A stretch of DNA of 64,000 nt, taken from assembly GCA_965232105.1 (NCBI GenBank), contig OZ246956.1, positions 2,852,001-2,916,000 of the forward strand. Reading direction: 5' to 3'. The notes beneath the pieces were generated by a model. The model ran no database searches. It saw only the letters and a list, made by a program, of their open reading frames with translations, and was not told the origin of the DNA. Position numbers and translations under genes: made by a program. This stretch comes from Multivorans sp965232105. GTDB taxonomy: Bacteria; Acidobacteriota; Thermoanaerobaculia; Multivoradales; Multivoraceae. Position 1 is the first letter of the stretch; every line of letters starts with the position of its first letter. Shown here piece by piece: positions 28,278 to 36,996 of the stretch.

Positions 28278-29540
28278 ATGACACACGACCGAGCAACGAT
28301 GACATCGAAGCGTCTCCTCTGTGCTCCTGGCTGCGCGGCAGCCCTCGCTCTCGTTCTCGGCGCTTGTGACGGCTACGGCGGCTCCGAGGCCGCCGAGATG
28401 GCCGGCGACGGACCGATGGCGCCGCGCTTCGAGGTCGACCCGTTCTGGCCCCAGCCGCTGCCGAACCACTGGATCCTCGGCCCGGCGATCGGCGTCGCGG
28501 TCGACTCCCGCGATCACGTCTGGATCGTCCACCGGAACACGCCAGGCGCCTTCGGCGCGATCAACGAGATCGGCGCGGCGCAGGATCCGCCGCTCTCCGA
28601 GTGCTGCATTCCGGCGCCGCCGGTGCTTGAGTTCGATCCCGATGGCAACCTGGTCGGACACTGGGGAGGGCCCAGTGAGACCGGCGAGTTTGAATGGCCG
28701 ACGTCCAACCACGGCATTCTCGTCGATCACATGGACAACGTGTGGATCGGCGGCAACGGCGGCGGCGACTCCCACGCCCTCAAGTTCACCCGCGACGGCC
28801 AGTTCCTGATGCAGGTCGGCAAGGCGAACGCGCGGGTCAACGAGGGCGCCGGCGAGGACGAGCCGCGGTTCGTGCGCGACAGCCACGACATGGAGAACTT
28901 CGGCCGCGTCGCGAAGCTCTCCGTCGACGCGGAGGCGAACGAGGTCTACGTTGCGGACGGCTACTTCAACCGCCGGGTCGTCGTGATCGACGCCGACACC
29001 GGCGAGTTCAAGCGCTACTGGGGCGCCTACGGCGAGGCCCCTGACGACGAGCTGGACCTCGGCCAGTACGCGCCCGGCGATCCGCCCGCGACCCAGTTCC
29101 GTGGTCCCGTCCACTGCGCCGACATCTCGGCCGACGGCCTGCTCTACGTCTGCGACCGGGCGGCCGACCGCATCCAGGTCTTCCAGGCCGACGGTACCTA
29201 CGTCGACGAAGTGTTCATCGCTCCCGAGACCCTCTCCCAGGGCTCGACCTGGGATGTCGCCTTCTCGCCGGACGAGGAGCAGAAGTTCCTCTACCTGGCC
29301 GACGGCCAGAACATGAAGGTCCACGTGATCGAGCGGGAGAGCATGGAGGTGCTCTACGCCTTCGGCGACGGCGGCCGCCAGCCCGGCCAGTTCTTCGCCG
29401 TCCACAGCATCGCGACGGACTCGAAGGGCAACATCTACACGACGGAGACCTACGAGGGGAAGCGGCTCCAGAAGTTCGTCAACCTCGGCATGCGGCCGGT
29501 GCCGGAGGAAGACCTGGGGACGCCCTGGCCGGCTGAGTAG
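28278..29540 (+). CDS. NHL-repeat beta-propeller lipoprotein
   Basis: A 420-residue exported protein with a lipobox (LVLGAC, Cys30). The mature part contains repeats such as GVAVDSRDHVWIVHR, DHMDNVWIGG, NEVYVADGYFNRRVVVID, ADGLLYVCDRAADRIQVF and DSKGNIYTTETYEGKRLQKF, a six-bladed NHL-type propeller. Such proteins bind ligands or act as lactonase-like enzymes; the substrate is unknown. Confidence 0.85.
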   Translation: MTHDRATMTSKRLLCAPGCAAALALVLGACDGYGGSEAAEMAGDGPMAPRFEVDPFWPQPLPNHWILGPAIGVAVDSRDHVWIVHRNTPGAFGAINEIGAAQDPPLSECCIPAPPVLEFDPDGNLVGHWGGPSETGEFEWPTSNHGILVDHMDNVWIGGNGGGDSHALKFTRDGQFLMQVGKANARVNEGAGEDEPRFVRDSHDMENFGRVAKLSVDAEANEVYVADGYFNRRVVVIDADTGEFKRYWGAYGEAPDDELDLGQYAPGDPPATQFRGPVHCADISADGLLYVCDRAADRIQVFQADGTYVDEVFIAPETLSQGSTWDVAFSPDEEQKFLYLADGQNMKVHVIERESMEVLYAFGDGGRQPGQFFAVHSIATDSKGNIYTTETYEGKRLQKFVNLGMRPVPEEDLGTPWPAE

Positions 29541-29572
29541 AGGCCGCAAGGCAGTCCGCGCCGTAGAGACTG

Positions 29573-29599
29573 GGTGCGCCGGCCTTTGGCTGGCACACC
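29573..29599. terminator. Hairpin between convergent genes
   Basis: GGTGCGCCGGCC, loop TTT, GGCTGGCACACC: a 12-bp stem with two positions that pair as G-U in RNA. It sits between the NHL gene and the PQQ dehydrogenase end. Confidence 0.55.
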
Positions 29600-29609
29600 G
29601 GCGGGCCGA

Positions 29610-31658
29610 CTACCCCGGCAGCCGGTACGCGATCAGCTCGAAGGGCTCGCCGCGGCCGCCGATGGATACGACGACGTACTGCACGCCGCGGTGCAGGTAG
29701 GTGACCGGGCTGCCGTCCGAGTGCGCCGGCAGTTCGACCTCGGCAACCAGCTTGCCCGTCGTCTTGTCGAAGGCGCGGAGCGCCGGGACGGTGTAGCGCC
29801 AGTCCTCGCGCGCGGCCGACCTCGGATTGGTCCAGGCAAGGCCGCCGGTGACCTCCTCGGGCTGCTCGTTCCACTCGCGTTCGGCCTTCGCCTCCTGAGG
29901 TCGGAACGAGCGTGAGTGGCCGGAACTCACGATGAGCAGCGTCTTCGTCACCAGGGCGTGGCCGCGGACGCCCGAGCCCAGCAGGGGCAAATCGAGGCCG
30001 GCCAGCTTCGGATGGCGGCGCGGCCCCTCGCCGAGCGGGACCTGCCAGGCGATGTCGCCGCGGCTCAACTCGTAGGCGGTGACCCGCGACCAGGGCGGCT
30101 TGGAGATCGGCAGTTCGAAGGGGCCGTGGAAGCCCGAGACCTGAGCCACGAAGTCGAAGGAGGAGCGGTTCGGGTCGGGACGTCTCAGCGTGATCAGGAT
30201 GGGCGCCGTGAACGAAGGCACGTAGAGCCTTCCCGTGTCCGGGTCGAAGGCGCCGCCGGGCCAGCTCGCGCCGCCCTCGAAGCCGGGCATGGCCACGGTG
30301 CCGCGCTCGCTGGGCGGAGTGAACATGGGGCCGTACTGGTGGGAGGTCAGGATGCGCTCCGCCTCGGCGCGTACCTCGGGCGTGAAATCGATCACGTCGG
30401 CGAGCCGTATGCCCTGGCGGTCGAAGGGCGGCGGCCTGGTGGGGAAGGGCTGTGTGGGCGAGGTCTGCTCACCGGGGATGCCGGTCTGCGGGACCTGGCG
30501 TTCCTCGATCGGCCATACCGGTTCGCCCGTCTCCCGGTCGAAGACGTAGAGAAACGCCTGCTTGCTGGGCAGCATCGCCGCCTTGATCGTGCGACCGTCG
30601 ACCTCGATGTCGCCGAGGACGGCCGGCGCGGCGAAGTCGTAGTCCCAGAGGCCGTGGTGAATGGCCTGGAAGTGCCAGCGGCGCTCGCCTGTCTCGCAGT
30701 CGACGGCGACCAGGCTCTCGGCGAACAGGTTGTCGCCGCGGCGGTGGCCGCCGTACCAGTCGTTGGTCGGCGTGCTGGTCGGCAGGTAGGCGATGCCGAG
30801 CTCCTCGTCGGCGCTCATCAAGCCCCAGACGTTCGCGCCGCCGGTCATGCGCCAGGACTCGTCCTCCCAGGTGTCGGTTCCGACCTCGCCCTCCTGCGGC
30901 ACGGTGTGGAAGGTCCAGAGTTGCCGGCCGGTGCGGATGTCGAAACCGCGCACGTCGCCGGGCGGTCCGTCGTCGGGACCGAGCGGACCGTCGGAGATGG
31001 ACGATCCAACGATCGCCACGTCGCGGCAGATGGTCGCCGGCGAACTGACGGTGTACTTGCGGCGTTCGACCGGCCGGTGCAGGCCGGCAGTGAGGTCGAC
31101 GCCGCCGTGGTTTCCGAAGGAGCGCACCGGCGTGCCTTCATCGGCGTAGACGGCACGGAGGATTGCGTCCGTGCTGGCGTAGATCAGGCGGCCGGGCGCC
31201 TCGGGACGCTCCGGATCGCGCCAGAAGCTCGGGCCCTTGTGGGTGAAGCCGTGGTTCGTCGGTCGCCCGTGGCCGTAACTCTGCGGGTCGTGCTGCCAGA
31301 TCGTGGTGCCCTCGGCAGGGTCGATCGCGGCGGCGATTCCGTAGCCGGTAACCATGTAGAGACGGTCGCCGACCTTGATCGGCGTGGTCACGTGGGTCCG
31401 TTGCTTCATCGACGCGTCTTCGAAGCGCGGGTCGTTCGCCATCAGGTCGTTGTCGGGCAGGCGCCAGCGCCACGCCGGCTCGAGGCGGGCGAAGTTAGAG
31501 GCGTCGATCTGGTCGAGCGCGGCGTAGCGGCCTGCGTCGTTGCTGCCGGTGATGGTCGGCCAGTCGGTGTCCTGAGCCTGGGTCGGCGCCGCGGGGGGCA
31601 GGCCGAGGCCGGCGGCGACGAGCGCCGCGGCCATAGCCGGCCTGATCCCGAGGCCCAT
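29610..31658 (-). CDS. PQQ-dependent dehydrogenase (quinoprotein), exported
   Basis: A 682-residue protein with signal peptide (AALVAAGLGLPPAAPTQA) and an eight-bladed propeller of PQQ-enzyme type: ITGSNDAGRYAALDQID at the start, WRWRLPDN, repeated W-motifs such as GRQLWTF and GERRWHF, and HHGLWDYDFAAP in the active-site region. It should oxidise an alcohol or sugar in the periplasm and pass electrons to quinone or a cytochrome. I use the ATG at 31658, 5 nt downstream of the LLM stop, so it is co-transcribed. No fused cytochrome domain (no CxxCH). Confidence 0.88.
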   Translation of the reverse strand: MGLGIRPAMAAALVAAGLGLPPAAPTQAQDTDWPTITGSNDAGRYAALDQIDASNFARLEPAWRWRLPDNDLMANDPRFEDASMKQRTHVTTPIKVGDRLYMVTGYGIAAAIDPAEGTTIWQHDPQSYGHGRPTNHGFTHKGPSFWRDPERPEAPGRLIYASTDAILRAVYADEGTPVRSFGNHGGVDLTAGLHRPVERRKYTVSSPATICRDVAIVGSSISDGPLGPDDGPPGDVRGFDIRTGRQLWTFHTVPQEGEVGTDTWEDESWRMTGGANVWGLMSADEELGIAYLPTSTPTNDWYGGHRRGDNLFAESLVAVDCETGERRWHFQAIHHGLWDYDFAAPAVLGDIEVDGRTIKAAMLPSKQAFLYVFDRETGEPVWPIEERQVPQTGIPGEQTSPTQPFPTRPPPFDRQGIRLADVIDFTPEVRAEAERILTSHQYGPMFTPPSERGTVAMPGFEGGASWPGGAFDPDTGRLYVPSFTAPILITLRRPDPNRSSFDFVAQVSGFHGPFELPISKPPWSRVTAYELSRGDIAWQVPLGEGPRRHPKLAGLDLPLLGSGVRGHALVTKTLLIVSSGHSRSFRPQEAKAEREWNEQPEEVTGGLAWTNPRSAAREDWRYTVPALRAFDKTTGKLVAEVELPAHSDGSPVTYLHRGVQYVVVSIGGRGEPFELIAYRLPG

Positions 31659-31663
31659 CGGCC

Positions 31664-32590
31664 TCAGTCGAAGGCGGGAATGATCTCTTCCGCGACGAGT
31701 TGGTAGTGATCGAGACGGTGGGTCGGGATGCCGCCGATCATGATCTCGTGGGCGCCGGCATCGATCATCGTGCCGATCCGGTCGATCACGTAGCTCTTCG
31801 GGCCGGCCGCCGTTCCCTCTCCCAGGCCGCGGGCGGCGATGAATCGCTCGGCCGCAGCCTTGTCGTCCGTCACGAAGGTGGGCATCAGCACCGTGTGCCG
31901 GATTTCGCCCGGGTCGCGGCCCGCGTCCTCGCAGTGCCGGTTGACCACCGAGACCTTGTGCTGGAAGTACTCCCGGGTCATCGGGCCTCGGGCCCATCCG
32001 TCGAGGTTCATCACGTCGCCGTGGCGCGCCAGGGTGCGCAGCGTCCGCTTCTCGCCGGTGCCGCCGATCAGGATCGGGATCGGGTCCCCGTAGCTGCCCG
32101 GCGAGAGGGGCGCCGAATCGAGGCGGTAGTACTCGCCCTGGAAATCGACCGGATCGCTCGACCGGAACAGGGCCCGGATCAACTCGACCGCCTCCTCGAA
32201 GCGGTCCTGGCGCTCCTTCATCGGCGGGAAGGTCCAGCCGTAGGCCTCGTGCTCGCGCTGGAACCAGGCGGCGCCGATGCCGAGCACGAAGCGGCCGTGG
32301 GAGATGTGGTCGAGCGTTCCGGCCATCTTCGCCGCCAGGGCGGGATTCCGGTACGTGTTGCCCAGCACCAGGTGGCCGATCTTCAGGTTCTTCGTGATGC
32401 TGGCGGTCGCGGCGGCGACGGTGAACGCCTCCTGGGCCGCCAGGTGCTCCTCTTCCTTGATCCCGGGGGGCGGCAGGTAGTGATCTGCGTACCAGATGCT
32501 GTCCCAGGGACCGGCGTCGAGCAGCTCGGCGACGTCCCGAACGCTGTCCCAGGTGTTTCTATAGACGGTGACCTGTGCGCCGAACTTCAT
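31664..32590 (-). CDS. LLM-class flavin/F420-dependent oxidoreductase
   Basis: A 308-residue luciferase-like TIM-barrel protein: MKFGAQVTVYRNTWDSV, KIGHLVLGNTYRNPALAAKMAGTLD, HGRFVLGIGAAWFQREHEAYG and PILIGGTGEKRTLR. The pattern fits F420- or FMN-dependent LLM oxidoreductases; cofactor and substrate cannot be decided. It follows the MDR dehydrogenase by 4 nt. Confidence 0.9.
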   Translation of the reverse strand: MKFGAQVTVYRNTWDSVRDVAELLDAGPWDSIWYADHYLPPPGIKEEEHLAAQEAFTVAAATASITKNLKIGHLVLGNTYRNPALAAKMAGTLDHISHGRFVLGIGAAWFQREHEAYGWTFPPMKERQDRFEEAVELIRALFRSSDPVDFQGEYYRLDSAPLSPGSYGDPIPILIGGTGEKRTLRTLARHGDVMNLDGWARGPMTREYFQHKVSVVNRHCEDAGRDPGEIRHTVLMPTFVTDDKAAAERFIAARGLGEGTAAGPKSYVIDRIGTMIDAGAHEIMIGGIPTHRLDHYQLVAEEIIPAFD

Positions 32591-32594
32591 TGAA

Positions 32595-33587
32595 TCATCC
32601 TCCCGGGCCTTGGCCCGCGCGTGCCATGACCATCTTGCCGATGATCTTCCGGTCCATCATGTCCCGCAGCGCCTGCGGCACCTCTTCCAGGGGGTAGCGC
32701 CGCGAGATGTAGGGCTTTATCTTGCCCTCCGCGGCGAGCGCCTCCGTTTCGACCCTGGTCGCCTCGAACAGCTCCGGCTCGCGCATCCTGGAGGCGCCCC
32801 AGAACACGCCGACGATGTCGCAACCCTTGAGCAGGGTGAGGTTGAGCGGCATCCGGGGAATGCCGGCGGTGAAGCCGATGACCAGGAACCGGCCCCGCCA
32901 GTTCGTGGCCCGAAGCGCCGCCTCGGCGTACTCGCCGCCGACCGCGTCGTAGACGACATCGACGCCCTTGCCTCCCGTCAGCTCCTTGGCGCGGTCCTTC
33001 AGGTCCTCCTCGGAGTAGTTGATCGTCTCGTCGGCGCCGCGCTGCCGGCAAAGCTCCAGCTTCTCCTCGGTCGAAGCGGCGGCTATCACGCGCGCGCCCA
33101 TCACCTTGCCGAGTTCCAGGGCCGCCAGGCCCACGCCGCCCGCGGCGCCGAGGACGAGCAGCGTTTCACCGGGCTTCAGGTTGCCCCGGTACTTCAGGCC
33201 GTAGTGGCCGGTGCCGTAGGCGTAGCCGTACCCGGTGGCCTCGGCGTGTCCGAGCCCCGGCGGCAGCTTGCGCACGCTTGACGCCTCGAGCAGCACCTGC
33301 TCGGCGAAGCCGCCGGTGCCACCGCCGCCGACCACGTCGTCGCCGACCGCCAGGCCGTCGACATCCGGGCCGACCGCCGCGATCGTGCCGCCGACCTCGC
33401 CTCCGACGACGAAGGGCGGCTCGCCCCGGAACTGGTAGCGGTTCTCGATGATCAACGTGTCGGGGAAGGTGATTGCCGCCGCCCGGATGTCGACGACGAC
33501 CTGACCGGGGCCCGGAACCGGATCGGGGAGTTCCTCTATCGTCAGGTTCTCCGGGGGACCGAATTCACTGCATACGACTGCCTTCAT
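32595..33587 (-). CDS. Quinone oxidoreductase-like MDR dehydrogenase
   Basis: A 330-residue NADPH-dependent member of the medium-chain family without the zinc site: MKAVVCSEFGPPENLTIEELP, GGEVGGTIAAVGPDV, the nucleotide-binding VLGAAGGVGLAALELGKVMGARVI, and VYDAVGGEYAEAALR. It resembles the NADPH:quinone reductase/zeta-crystallin branch. Followed by the LLM and PQQ genes in one run. Confidence 0.92.
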   Translation of the reverse strand: MKAVVCSEFGPPENLTIEELPDPVPGPGQVVVDIRAAAITFPDTLIIENRYQFRGEPPFVVGGEVGGTIAAVGPDVDGLAVGDDVVGGGGTGGFAEQVLLEASSVRKLPPGLGHAEATGYGYAYGTGHYGLKYRGNLKPGETLLVLGAAGGVGLAALELGKVMGARVIAAASTEEKLELCRQRGADETINYSEEDLKDRAKELTGGKGVDVVYDAVGGEYAEAALRATNWRGRFLVIGFTAGIPRMPLNLTLLKGCDIVGVFWGASRMREPELFEATRVETEALAAEGKIKPYISRRYPLEEVPQALRDMMDRKIIGKMVMARAGQGPGG

Positions 33588-33620
33588 GCTCGCCTCTGGG
33601 GTTGGTTTGTCTTTCGTCGG

Positions 33621-35255
33621 TCAGATCGCCCGCTCGCGACCCTTCCAGTAGGGCGCGCGCACCAGGCCGCGCTGGATCTTGCCCGTGGGCATGCGGGGCA
33701 GGTCGGTTGCGAAGTCGATGGAGCGCGGACGCTTGAAGTCGGGCAGGTTCTCGCGGCACCAGGCCAGGAGTTCCTCGGCTAGTTCGTCACCCGCTTCGTA
33801 GTCTTCGTCCACCTCGACCACCGACTTGACGCTCTCGCCCCATTCCTCGTGGGGCACGCCGACGGTGCAGACCTCGTACACCGCGGGGTGCTGCTGCAGC
33901 ACGTCGTCGATCTCCTGGGGGTAGATGTTCACGCCGCCGGCGATGATCGTCTCCGCCGACCGGCCGGTCAGGAAGAGGTAGCCGTCCTCGTCGACGTAGC
34001 CCATGTCGCCCATCGTGAAGAAGTCGTCCCGGTAGGCGGCGTCGGTCTTGTCGGGCGCCTTGAAGTAGACGAAGCGGTTCTCGGCCGCCGCGAAGTAGAC
34101 GGTGCCGGTCGTTCCGGCCGGCACGGGTTCGCCGTCGTCGTCGAGCACCTTGTACTTCGTTCCCTCGACCGTCCGGCCGACACTGCCGGGTTTCTTGAGC
34201 CACTCGCTGGAGTCGACGAGGAACGTGCCGCCTTCGGTGGCCGCGTAGTACTCCCAGACCACGGGGCCGAACCACTCGATGATCTTGTGCTTGATGTGGA
34301 CGGGCGTGGGCGCTGCGCCGTGCATGAGCCAGCGCATGGAGGAGACGTCGTAGCGATCGCGGACCTCCCGCGGCAGCGACAGCATGCGGTGGAACATGGT
34401 CGCCACCATGTGGGTGTGGGTCACGCGGTGCCTGTGGATCAGGGCGAGGGTTTCCTCGGCGTCCCACTTGTCCATCAGCACGCTGCCGACGCCGGCGCCC
34501 ATCGGCATGGAGAGATTCAGGCCCAGAGGTGCGGCGTGGTAGAGCGGTCCGGTGACCAGGGAGCAGTCCCTGTCCGGCTCGAAGTCGCCCGACTCGCGGA
34601 CCGCCAGCAGGAAGGGGGTCGGCGTCGCGTCCGCCTTGCGGTAGACCCCCTTGGGATGGCCGGTGGTGCCCGACGTGTAGAGCATTGGGGCCCCGAGGAT
34701 CGGGTTGTCGATGTTCGAGCCGTCTTCCGCCGCCAGGGCCTCGTCGTAGGACTTCGCGCCCTCGATTTCGCCGCCGACGGCGAGAGTCAGGCGCAGGTGG
34801 CTCGATTCGGCTTGTGCTGCGGCAACGGCCGGTGCGAACGCCACGTCAGCGATCAGCACCCGCGCTTCGCAGTTCGCGACGATGTAGGCCACCTCGGGCG
34901 GCGAGATGTGCCAGTTGATCGGGGTCATCCGGGCGCCGCTGCGCGAACATGCGGCGACGGTGTCGATGAACTCGGGCCGGTTCCGGCAAAGCAGGGCCAC
35001 GCCTGTGTCAGGACCGACGCCGTGCGCGCGCAACACACGCGCCAGGCGGTTCGCGTTCGCGTTCAGCTCGCCGAGGGTTCGGCCGCCGTACTTCGACAGG
35101 ACAGCCATCCGCTCGGGCGCCTCCTCCGCGTGGACCGCGACCCCCATTCCGTAGGGCGCGGCGGCCATGAGTCGTTCCTGCAGTGCTGGGTCCATCGCCA
35201 TGCGGGCTTGCTCCGTCTCTTGCCGAGTAGTTTGCGGATCGGCGAGTGTACCCAT
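33621..35255 (-). CDS. Acyl-CoA synthetase (AMP-binding ligase)
   Basis: A 544-residue adenylate-forming enzyme: A3 motif YTSGTTGHPKGVYRK, A5 YYAATEGG, A7-A8 TMGDMGYVDEDGYLFLTGRSAETIIAGGVNIYPQEID and the catalytic Lys in PRMPTGKIQR near the C-terminus. It activates a carboxylic acid to its CoA thioester; it looks like the fatty or aryl acid group, with substrate unknown. The stop is 33 nt before the MDR gene, so all four genes may form one operon. The ATG at 35255 is divergent from aconitase X by 17 nt. Confidence 0.93.
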   Translation of the reverse strand: MGTLADPQTTRQETEQARMAMDPALQERLMAAAPYGMGVAVHAEEAPERMAVLSKYGGRTLGELNANANRLARVLRAHGVGPDTGVALLCRNRPEFIDTVAACSRSGARMTPINWHISPPEVAYIVANCEARVLIADVAFAPAVAAAQAESSHLRLTLAVGGEIEGAKSYDEALAAEDGSNIDNPILGAPMLYTSGTTGHPKGVYRKADATPTPFLLAVRESGDFEPDRDCSLVTGPLYHAAPLGLNLSMPMGAGVGSVLMDKWDAEETLALIHRHRVTHTHMVATMFHRMLSLPREVRDRYDVSSMRWLMHGAAPTPVHIKHKIIEWFGPVVWEYYAATEGGTFLVDSSEWLKKPGSVGRTVEGTKYKVLDDDGEPVPAGTTGTVYFAAAENRFVYFKAPDKTDAAYRDDFFTMGDMGYVDEDGYLFLTGRSAETIIAGGVNIYPQEIDDVLQQHPAVYEVCTVGVPHEEWGESVKSVVEVDEDYEAGDELAEELLAWCRENLPDFKRPRSIDFATDLPRMPTGKIQRGLVRAPYWKGRERAI

Positions 35256-35272
35256 AGCTAGACTGACCGCAC

Positions 35273-36577
35273 ATGGCCGCCGTGAATCTGTCCGAGACGG
35301 TCGAACTGACCGACCTCGACCGTGCCATGCTCTCGGGCGACCATGGCGAGGCGGCGGCAGTCGCCATGCGCATCCTGGTCGCGATGGCCGGGGTTTACGG
35401 GGCCGACCGTCTGCTGGACATCGAAGGCGCCCACATCGACGGCTGCCTTTACCACGGCGATTCGGGCGTCGATTTCGCGGAACTCCTGGTCGCGGGCGGC
35501 GCGCGGGTGCGCGTGCCGACGACGCTCAACGTCGGCGGCCTCGACCTGCTGCACCCGGAGGAGTTCGCCGGCACCGCGGAGCGGCGCGCGAAGGCGTTGC
35601 GGCTGATGGAGTGCTACGAGGGGATGGGCTGCCGGACGATCTGGACCTGCGCGCCTTACCAGACGACGCCCCGGCCGTCGTTCGGGCAGCAGGTCGCCTG
35701 GGCCGAGAGCAACGCGATCGTGTTCGCGAACTCGGTCCTCGGCGCACGCACTCACCGGTACGGCGACTTCATCGACATCTGCGCCGCGATCACCGGCCGC
35801 GCGCCCGCGGTGGGGCTCCACCTGGAGGAGAACCGTCGCGGACAGGTCGTGTTCGACTTTCGTTCCCTGCCGGGATCTCTCAGGTCGGCGTCATGGCTGC
35901 TGCCGGCGATCGGCTACCTGGTGGGGGAGCGTTGCGCCAACCGGGTGCCCGTGCTGCTCGGCCTGGAGAACGCCGACGAGGACGGTCTGAAAGCGTTGGG
36001 CGCGGCGGCGGCGTCGTCGGGCGCGGTGGCGCTCTTTCACGCCGTCGGCATCACGCCCGAGGCGCCGACGCTGGAGGCGGCGCTGGGTGGCGGGGAGGCG
36101 GAGGAGTGGATCGAGGTGACCGCGGCCGATCTGCGGGCCGGCCTCCGGAGGCTGTCGACCGCGGCGTCGCCGGCTGGCGGTGGCAAAAACCTCCGGATCG
36201 ATGTCGTGGCGCTGGGCAGTCCCCACTTCTCGCCGCGGGAGTTCGCCGAACTGCTGCCGATGATCCGCCGCCACCCGCCCGCGGCAAACGTCGAGTTCGT
36301 GGTCTGCACGAACCGTGTTTCGCTCGACTTCCTGGAACGTGGAGGTGACCTCGAACGCCTGCGCGACCTCGGTGTCCGTGTGGTCGTCGACACCTGCGTC
36401 GTCGTGGCGCCGATCCTGCGCACGCCCTCAGGCGGCGTCCTGATGACGAATTCGGGCAAGTTCGCGCACTACGCGCCCGGCAACGTCGGCTTCGACGTCG
36501 TCTTCGGCAGTCTGTCCGAGTGCGTGCGATCGGCCCATGCCGGCCATCTGCGGCGCGACCCGGAGTTGTGGCCGTGA
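35273..36577 (+). CDS. Aconitase X catalytic (large) subunit
   Basis: A 434-residue AcnX large domain (formerly DUF521): LTDLDRAMLSGDHGEAAAVAMRIL, VPTTLNVGGLD, CAPYQTTPRPSFGQQVAWAESNAIVFANSVLGART and a late NSGKFAHYAPGN segment. Members include a cis-3-hydroxy-proline dehydratase in bacteria and phosphomevalonate dehydratase in archaea. Which reaction applies here is open. The stop overlaps the next GTG (GTGA, 36574-36577). Confidence 0.92.
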   Translation: MAAVNLSETVELTDLDRAMLSGDHGEAAAVAMRILVAMAGVYGADRLLDIEGAHIDGCLYHGDSGVDFAELLVAGGARVRVPTTLNVGGLDLLHPEEFAGTAERRAKALRLMECYEGMGCRTIWTCAPYQTTPRPSFGQQVAWAESNAIVFANSVLGARTHRYGDFIDICAAITGRAPAVGLHLEENRRGQVVFDFRSLPGSLRSASWLLPAIGYLVGERCANRVPVLLGLENADEDGLKALGAAAASSGAVALFHAVGITPEAPTLEAALGGGEAEEWIEVTAADLRAGLRRLSTAASPAGGGKNLRIDVVALGSPHFSPREFAELLPMIRRHPPAANVEFVVCTNRVSLDFLERGGDLERLRDLGVRVVVDTCVVVAPILRTPSGGVLMTNSGKFAHYAPGNVGFDVVFGSLSECVRSAHAGHLRRDPELWP

Positions 36578-36996
36578 GCGGCGGCGAGCTGCGGGGCCGG
36601 GTCCTGGTTGGCGGCGCCGGCGCGGGGCCGGTGCTGCGGCTGGAGGAGCCGCTCTCCTTCTGGGGTGGAGTCGACCCCTCGACCGGACGGATCATCGACC
36701 GGCGCCACCCGCGCTGCGGCGAGAGTGTTTCGGGCCGCGTCCTGGTCATGCCCTACGGGCGGGGATCGAGCAGCTCGAGTTCCGTGCTGCTCGAGGGCGT
36801 GCGTCTTGGCACGGCGCCGGCCGCTGTCGTGCTGCGGGAACTCGACGGGATCCTCGCCCTCGGCGCGGCCGTGGCGCGTGAGCTCTACGAGCAGTCGCCG
36901 CCGGTCGTTTTGTTGGCTCCGGCCGATTGGGAGGCCGTGCGGGAGGGGGACGACGCGTCAGTCGACGTCAGCGGCTGCTTGCGGATCGCAGGTTGA
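36574..36996 (+). CDS. Aconitase X small (swivel) subunit
   Basis: A 140-residue AcnX swivel domain (formerly DUF126): GRVLVGGAGAGPVLRLEEPLSFWGGVDPSTG, IIDRRHPRCGESVSGRVLVMPYGRGSSSSS. The GTG overlaps the large-subunit stop, so the two are made together. In many bacteria both parts form one chain; here they are split. The last 29 nt overlap the convergent barrel gene. Confidence 0.9.
   Translation: MSGGELRGRVLVGGAGAGPVLRLEEPLSFWGGVDPSTGRIIDRRHPRCGESVSGRVLVMPYGRGSSSSSSVLLEGVRLGTAPAAVVLRELDGILALGAAVARELYEQSPPVVLLAPADWEAVREGDDASVDVSGCLRIAG

Noticed and set aside
26589..29549. 986-codon minus-strand frame
   Set aside because: Only its 3' part is a gene (HupE/UreJ-like). The upstream part is the antisense shadow of the NHL lipoprotein gene.
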